Notes under the pieces: generated by a model
The model's database searches: none
Told to the model about the DNA's origin: nothing
Seen by the model: the letters and a program-made list of their open reading frames with translations, nothing else
Translations under genes and position numbers: made by a program
Origin: Piscicola geometra
Lineage: Eukaryota; Annelida; Clitellata; Hirudinida; Piscicolidae
Reading direction: 5' to 3'
NCBI GenBank assembly: GCA_943735955.1
Contig: OX030955.1
Coordinates: 5,256,093-5,320,092, forward strand
Length of the DNA: 64,000 nt
Shown here: piece after piece, positions 57,344-64,000 of the stretch
Layout of the letters: each line of letters starts with the position of its first letter
How positions within the stretch are numbered: position 1 is the first letter of the stretch

Positions 57344-59201
57344 ATGGCTACTAAACTGCGATCTAGAAGTAAATCTTCCGAAAGAAGCCGTTCTACAACT
57401 GGCAGATCTACAAGAAGGTCATCAGACACCGAATCAACCAGAAGCAGGTCAACAACCAGGTCAGTGAGCAAGTCGAGTTCAAGGTCAGACAGCAGATCTA
57501 GGACAGTTTCCGGGTCAGAAAGTAGATCTAGGTCAGCTTCTAGGTCAGACAGAAGCACTTCGACAAACAGTGATGGAGATACTACCGAGAGGAGTGTCGC
57601 TACTTCGGCTTCGTACAAAAGCTCTAGATCAACTTCCACAAGATCAACACCAACGTTGGATGAGTTTATATAAAACTGCTAAAAAGCTATTTTTTCGTTT
57701 AAAAAAAATATAAATATGTTTTTCTAGTTTAAAGAAACATGTTAGTTTTAAACATATAAAAACTTTCAGTACTATGCGGAAAACATCAGTCAAAAGTGGA
57801 GATGGAAAAGTAGAAAGTGGAATAAATAAAAAAGAGAAGGATATCTTGCACTCTGCGTACAAACCTGGAGCGACTTTGAGGTGGAGAAAGAGGGAGCCTA
57901 GTTACAAGCCTCGCTACCCGCAGAATGGACTGAATGCTATCAAAATTGAAGGAGTGCGTATAAAATAAATTTTAAGTACTAGAAAACATATTTTACATTT
58001 TTATGCTCTTATAAATTTATATTTTTCATTAGAGTTTTTAAAGCAACAATTAAGATTTTTAAATTATTCAGGTAAAAAGAGACACCTTCGACTATTACAT
58101 TCACAGAAGAAAAGTAAGTTTTTTGCATTTTTTTAATGTTTGTTTTGATTTAATTAATAGAATTGTATTTTTTGTTTTTTTTAAAGATAGCAGAAGTGAA
58201 GTCAATGGTTGACAACAGGCCTCCACAAATATACCCTCATGTCTACTACGACATGAAGAAGCTCAGGGTAAGTGGTGTAAATTTCTGTAGAGAAAATATT
58301 TAGTTTATAAATAATCAAAATGATGAAAATATATTCTATTTTATTTTTTTCCTTGAAACGTATTTTAGTTATTTTAAAAGTTTGTAAAAATTTAAGGATG
58401 TTGACGTGCTAATTATAAATAGCTGTTATAGCATGTGCTTTGCTGATTTTTATTATAAAAATAGACGAAAAATCGTGGCCCTAAAAATGGTAATTATTGA
58501 ATAATCCATAAAAGTCATTTGATTACGTCGAAAGCCCTATATGAAATTTTCTAATAATACTCTGTTACAATCATGTCATAAATAACTTATAAGAATTTTT
58601 TTATCTGTCCGGTCAAAAACAACGATTCATATCTTTTTATGAAAACTTTAACTATGATCACTTCTTATTAGGCTATTAAAGGGTATATTTATTTTTCACC
58701 AACCCATAACTTTATTCCAGCATCCACCCGTTCAACTATTCAAAAAATCATTTTTCCATTTACTAATCTTCCCATCTATCCCCCTATTTGTTCATCAAAT
58801 AAAAAAATCATTATTTTGTGCATCCATTCATTCATCCTTTAATCTCAGAAACGACAGGAAGAGCAGGCTATGATACAGCGCAACAACCATCGCCTTCTTT
58901 CGAAGCTCGTCGTTGCCATGACCACAACCAGGATCGATAACATTCCAAAAAACAGAGATTCTTACATGTGAGTGTTTAAATCAAAATTTATTTTGTAATC
59001 TTGGAATAAATGTATGAATGACTAAAGACTTTACTTTCGTTTATTTAAGTGGTAAAAATATTATATTTATTTATTTATTTAAATGCTTTTTACCATCATA
59101 AATTACCACGCAGACGCAACAAGCAGAAGGACCACAAGAGGGTTGAACGTCTCATGGGAACAATGAGTCGAACAAACAGTTTGCCGCGATTTGGCAATTA
59201 A
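57344..59201 (+). CDS. CFAP97/hemingway-domain ciliary protein with RS-rich N-terminus
   Basis: Exons: 57344-57663, 57770-57953, 58072-58113, 58187-58267, 58849-58967, 59114-59201; 277 residues. Exon 1 encodes about 107 residues almost wholly Ser, Arg, Thr and Asp. It joins in phase 2 to exon 2 through a weak donor (GA then GTTTAT) and a strong acceptor; otherwise it would stop after 109 residues. The conserved part is VDNRPPQIYPHVYYDMKKLR followed by KRQEEQAMIQRNNHRLLSKL, the CFAP97 core with its NN..LL helix. Drosophila hemingway and vertebrate CFAP97 proteins are needed for axoneme building, notably in sperm. A 5' UTR intron (57074-57339) is likely, its acceptor ending four bases before the ATG. 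If the RS exon is separate, the CFAP97 protein starts at 57774. Confidence 0.82.
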
Positions 59202-59222
59202 ATATTTAAAAGTATTTCGTAT

Positions 59223-59228
59223 AATAAA
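59223..59228 (+). terminator. Possible CFAP97-gene polyadenylation signal
   Basis: AATAAA about 22 bp after the stop codon, with another AATAAA shortly after. Assigned by position. Confidence 0.4.
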
Positions 59229-60080
59229 AATTTTAATAAATTAATTGTTTTATTTAATTAATCTTTGAACTATTTTCAGTTAAAAAATCAAGTTGTCAGC
59301 AGTTTGCTTTGGAAATTATAAAGATTTATCAATGTTGCCATTAAAATCAATTATTTAATTTCAAAATGTATTTGAATACATATTCCTTGTTAAAGTTTGT
59401 TATGCTTGAGTTAAATCTTTTCCGTTTTAACTGGTTTATACTCTATAAAAAAATTAAGTTTGTAAACAATAACTTTCATTTAGAAAACCTCTTTGCCGAG
59501 CATTTGAAAGTGTATTTTGAATTTTTTTTATCTAATATTTTTCACATTTGAAAAAGCACTTGAACTTAATTTTTGATTTTTCGATAAAATACTTTTAAGG
59601 TTCAAACTAAATATAAATGGAAAAAAATTAAAAGTTATTCATGAAATACTTTTATTATTTAAATGTATTTTGTTTCAATGCCCACACGTCATGAATACTT
59701 TCAACTAAATTGACTATCCAGACTCGTTTAGTTAATAAGGGGCTAAAATTTCAGATGAGGGCCTGAGGTTTAGGCGTGTGATTTGAATTTGCCAAGATAT
59801 CTTAAGCTATTTTTGATGTACTTTTCGAGTACCAATAACTTAGCTTTTTTGGTATGTGACATTGATTGGCTAAGTGAAAAAATAACTTTATTTAATGTCG
59901 AAATTGGATTTCTATTTAATATCTAATATTCAAATTTAATGATTCGACAAGATAAGCTATATGATGACACACACATTAATTCTTAAACGTCATTCAACAA
60001 AGACTCCAAATGAATATTAATTGACGTTGTTATTCTTGTTTGTTTATCTAATACTCTGCTTTCTTCTAACAGTTTTCAAA

Positions 60081-61732
60081 ATGGATAATTGCCCGCAATT
60101 TAAAAGCAAATTGAATTTTTTGCCAAACATTGCTATAACAGAAAAGCCAAACATGAAAATAAACTGCGAAAAAGACCGTCCGAACAAAAATAAACTCCGT
60201 ACAGTGAAAAAGCCTAGCGAACTGAAAAGACAAAAAGAAGACGAAAAAAAGGCTGAAAAAGAAAAAGCGAAATGGGAAAGTATGAGAAAAGACCGAATCG
60301 AGGCAAAAATAATTCAAACCAAAGTCAGAAAATATTTACCTGAAGACTTTGAAAATCTTTTAGAAGAAATTATGACCACTGTTCTTATTCGGAAGCCTTG
60401 TCCCTCCGAGTTTGTTAGGTTCATCAACCATTACCTGGAAGATAGACTCAACCAACGAACTGCCGATGAGCTTGGAGAAGAAGATTACAGTGCATTCAAC
60501 GATAAAGGTATCAATTATTTTCCAACGTGACATTTAACATATTTAAAAGCAAAGATTTTGTATTTATATAAATAACAAAATTTTTGTTTAAAAAATATTA
60601 AAATAAATTTTTAAATATACCTATTATATTTTATTAGAACTCACTGAGCCTAAGAAACCACAAAGCTTTTCAATGCCTCTCAGATAGCCAGGACCTACCT
60701 GCCAGCGCCATGATACCATCCAAACCATGCAAGATTCCTCCAGGCTTGGAAAACTTCCATAAAGCTGAAAGAGCGATGGATTGGTTCCAACCCAAAGGTC
60801 AGTTGCTGAGTTTATTGTTCAACTTGTGTACCGCTATATTCACGTCATGAAAAACAAGGTTTTGACGTTATTTGATAAACTTGTATATTTAGGAATACAA
60901 GAATAACTTGGAAATTTGTTTATTGTAGGAGCAACGAACGAGTTGCCTTCGTTTCCATTTGATCCTTCAGACATCGATACACCACCAAACGGGAAAGAAC
61001 TTGAAGAATTATTCAGTAAACCTTTAGTTTCATGTTCAAACCAAACAATTGTACTATAAGACTTATACTTAGATTTACATACAATGAAAGTAATATTTTT
61101 CAATCGTGGATTTTAATATTTGAAGTTAAAATAGATTTAATGAATAATTAAACGCTGATTTTTACTTTTTCTTTTCTTTTTGAAATCACAGAATGCTCGG
61201 AAAGCAAGGCTTTATTGGAAAACCCTCCAACTCCAGACACACCTCCAGGAAGCGAGGAATTTCGCTCTTTGAGTGGTGAGGTTAATTTATTGATGGACTA
61301 TTTAAATCTTCAAAAAAATCTTTAAAACTCAATGATTCTAAAACCTTATTGTATTTATTACTTGTTGACATTTACTTATTGCTTTTTAAAATACTTATCT
61401 ATTCCCGCATTTCCAAGCATACTTGGAAGAAGCATCTATGCCTGGCGAACCTTCTTCCGTTGACCTCCCTCCATACATGTGCTCTTCCATTCTTAACACT
61501 GAAAATTCATCCGAGTTTACTGAGAAAAGTTGGTTTATAGTTTAAAAAACCTAATTTAAACTTTCTATTCATAATTCAAACTACATTTATTAGCCATTTT
61601 TCTTTAAAACAAATTTAGGGTTTCAGTTGAGTTATTTCAAACTTATATTTTCAAACAGCTGATCGTCCTTCTCCAATGTATGAGCCGTCTATCATAGACT
61701 TCTTAACAGAGAAAGACTTGTGCAAAAAATAG
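60081..61732 (+). CDS. Protein with RII-alpha-like dimerisation/docking domain and repeated PP motifs
   Basis: Exons: 60081-60507, 60684-60797, 60929-61015, 61192-61275, 61418-61528, 61659-61732; 298 residues, all introns phase 1. The N-terminus is Lys/Glu-rich with a likely helix (KRQKEDEKKAEKEKAKWESM). About residues 90-130, LPEDFENLLEEIMTTVLIRK then PCPSEFVRFINHYLEDRLNQ, resemble the RII-alpha/R2D2 domain found in PKA regulatory subunits, ropporin and SPA17-type sperm proteins that dock to AKAPs. The rest is probably disordered, with related short motifs: SDIDTPPNGKELEELF, PTPDTPPGSEEF, SSVDLPPYM. A rival acceptor ending at 60637 would give a frame stopping after about 17 codons, so 60684 was chosen. 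A sperm-flagellum or cilium role is inferred from the domain and neighbours; I do not recognise the orthologue. Confidence 0.6.
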
Positions 61733-62533
61733 GCAGTGAGTTTTGAAAACTATTATATTTTATCATTTATGAGCATTTTCCATTTCTAAAATTTAATTAA
61801 TTTAATTTCTTCAGATTCAGCAAAGAGTAATTCATGCAATAGAGAAAACGTTTCTTATTCACGTTGAAATGTAGTATTTCAATAACCTAAAACTACCTCG
61901 ATTGAAAAACATTTCTTTCTTTTTATTGTCTATGTGAAAGTACTGATGAATCAGAATCCCTATAAATCACTATTTGGTTATCTTCATTAGCTACACTTTC
62001 GCCATTATTATCACTTCAATCAATCAAAACATTTTCTATAGGGCTTTTTCTCTAATTCAAAAGTGGTTTAAGATAAATTTCTTCAATAAAACAGTTTTTA
62101 GACTCTTTCTTATATATGAATAGATATCAATTTAAATATAAAAAACAATTAACCTTAATAATCCAATGTGAAAATGTGAATTTTTAATTATTTATTGTTT
62201 ATTAATAATTTATTTCTTATTCAAATATATTATTAATCTTTGCATGAATTATTATTCTATTCAAAAAGTTGTGTAATTGAACCAAAACCTTTTAATCTAC
62301 GTTACCTTTTAGATTATTGACTAATTAAGGTTAGTTAATAACTTTAAAGTTTAAAGTTTAAAAATTTATAAATCTTAACCTAGCTAACTAAAATTATCGA
62401 AATTAAACTAAATTTAACTAAATTTATCGAACTTAAACTCCACATCCTTTATTTAATAAAGTTTATTAGAATATTCATTGAGAAGCTTGAATATTTGTTT
62501 AAATTTTAAACTTAAAATTTTAAAGTTTAAAAT

Positions 62534-64000
62534 ATGCTGGAAAAAGAAAAGTGGCCAAAATGGCTGAAAATAGTGATGGTTGTTCTGAGCTATTGGACAA
62601 TATCTATTTCAATGGTATTTCTCAATAAATACCTTTTGGGAGACTCCAAAGATGATGAAATTTCCTTGTTTGTATCATGGGTCCAGTGCATATTCACAGT
62701 GATTCTTGCGTGCCTAATCAATTTTTTCACAAAATCTTTTTCTCTTTCTGTCAAACCCCTCCGAGAACTGAATTTGCGGCCAGTATTCAAAATGGCAAGT
62801 TTTTTTGTTGGCATGCTTTCCTTCAACAATATGTGTCTCAAGATTGTGGGTGTTCCCTTCTATCAGGTTAATTTTATACTAATACTTTATCTTTTAGAAA
62901 TAAATAATAATTAATGTATTTATTGTGAAAAATTTAAATTTCAGATTGCTCGATCAACAACAATAATTTTTACGGTGATATTCTCAATATTGATTCTCAA
63001 AAAGAAAGTATCATTTGCAATTTTTGGTTGCTGTCTCTTAGTGATGGCAGGTTTCTTACTAGGAGTTGACCAAGAAAAAGCACTGGGTAGTATTTCTTGG
63101 TATGGCTTAATATTTGGTGTTGTTTCCAGTGTCTTCATTGCCTTCACTGGCATCTACACCAAACAGGTGTTCTTGCATTTAAATTTTTGAATAAGATTTC
63201 CACATCGAATATAATTTTTTAAACATTTAATTAGTTTATATTTAAACTTTAATTGTTGTTATATAGAAATCAAAATATTCGTAGTTTGCAAAAACTTAAA
63301 AATCCTATATCAAGGCATTGGATGTAGTAGAAAAGAATGAATTGAAGCTGACAACACTGACCAATATATTTGCTTCCATTCTTTTCATTCCAATTCTCAT
63401 CGTCACTGGCGAATTGGCATTAGTGATGGTGTCCATTAGGGTAAGGGAGGTTTCTTTCTGGCTGAGTATGACAGCCACAGGATTCCTTGGACTGGCTATT
63501 TCATGGATCAGTGCTGTGCAGGTCTGAAGTCATCTTAAAATAATAATAACTTTCGTAAGCAAATAAAAGCTGAATAGCTAAGTATATCTTTTTAAATACT
63601 TATTTCGCATATAACTTAGAAGAAACTTAAATACGGGTAGGCAACGTCTCTCGGCTTGACCAATAATCAAAGGTCCTAGGTTCAAGTGCAACCAATGCCC
63701 TAGTAGCCCAAAAGCGCAAATAAAAAAATTGCAGCCCAAGTGGCCTGGAAGCTCGTTTGGGTGATACGCCACTATGAGAATGCTCGTCATTATTATTATT
63801 CTTATTATATATATTTATTTAATTGAAGTCAAATACCATCTTAATCCTTCCACTATCTTCTACCCAGATAAATGTCACCTCTCCCGTTACCCACGGTATC
63901 AGCTCAAACTTCAAGGCTATTTTGCAGACAGTCATGGCTGTTGTCTACTACAGGCAAGATAAAAGTTTCTTGTGGTGGCTCAGTGTTTGGCTGGTGGTAG
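62534..64000 (+). CDS. SLC35C1: GDP-fucose transporter, Golgi; 3' end outside window
   Basis: Exons: 62534-62866, 62945-63166, 63315-63521, 63868-64000 (cut by the window end), all phase 0 joints; about 254 residues seen of a family length near 350. It is a multi-membrane-segment nucleotide-sugar transporter that exchanges GDP-fucose into the Golgi for fucosylation, including of Notch-type EGF domains. Signature segments: [92 protein letters not shown], and [20 protein letters not shown] near the end. No frameshift or stop is seen. A SINE lies in the last visible intron. Confidence 0.95.
63641..63808 (+). repeat. tRNA-derived SINE, copy 2, in an SLC35C1 intron
   Basis: It starts GCAACGTCTCTCGGCTTGAC, carries AGGTCCTAGGTTCAAGTGCA and AAGTGGCCTGGAAGC, and ends CTCGTCATTATTATT. 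It is nearly identical to 5895-6075 with scattered substitutions. It sits about 60 bp before the acceptor at 63867, in the sense orientation of the gene. Confidence 0.78.

Overview
This is eukaryotic, animal nuclear DNA. The genes are split by many short AT-rich introns with GT..AG borders, and the encoded proteins are metazoan: Axin, an agrin-like matrix protein, a DC-STAMP-domain sperm-type membrane protein, TTLL10-like ligase, spermidine synthase, a CFAP97 (hemingway) protein and a GDP-fucose transporter. The AT-rich background, gene sizes and tRNA-derived SINEs would fit an invertebrate, possibly a lophotrochozoan such as an annelid. That placement is inference; nothing in the window fixes the species. 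Gene models below were built by hand from splice sites and reading phase. Exon lengths sum to whole codons in every complete model.

Layout. (1) 1-5.5 kb, minus strand: a secreted protein made of at least eleven PAN/apple-like domains, one exon per domain, joined by Thr-rich linkers; its 3' end lies outside the window. (2) 5.5-8.9 kb: intergenic, with a SINE copy and a long (TA)n tract. (3) 8.9-17.0 kb, minus strand: a complete 15-exon, 728-residue agrin-like gene with follistatin/Kazal modules, two laminin-EGF modules and one laminin-G domain. (4) 17.0-18.4 kb: shared upstream region of the agrin-like gene (leftward) and Axin (rightward). (5) 18.4-22.4 kb, plus strand: Axin, with RGS domain at the start and DIX at the end; one in-frame exon sits between a (CA)n and a (GT)n tract. 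(6) 22.9-44.1 kb: about 21 kb with no gene I can support, holding a tRNA-like SINE, a SINE fragment, a 17-bp minisatellite and decayed coding-like scraps. (7) 44.1-64.0 kb, plus strand: six genes head to tail with gaps of roughly 320-880 bp: DC-STAMP/RING protein, TTLL10-like, spermidine synthase, CFAP97-like, a protein with an RII-alpha-like dimerisation domain, and SLC35C1 (cut by the window end).

How the genes relate. The PAN and agrin-like genes both make secreted, modular extracellular proteins. Axin is the scaffold of the Wnt destruction complex. Of the six genes at the right end, four point to sperm or cilia (DC-STAMP/RING, TTLL10-like, CFAP97-like, RII-alpha-like), beside two housekeeping-type genes (polyamine synthesis, Golgi nucleotide-sugar transport). 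An RFX-type X-box lies just upstream of the CFAP97 gene. The most unusual local structures are the inverted (CA)n/(GT)n pair around an Axin exon, the tandem PAN-exon array, the much reduced agrin and the sperm/cilium gene run.
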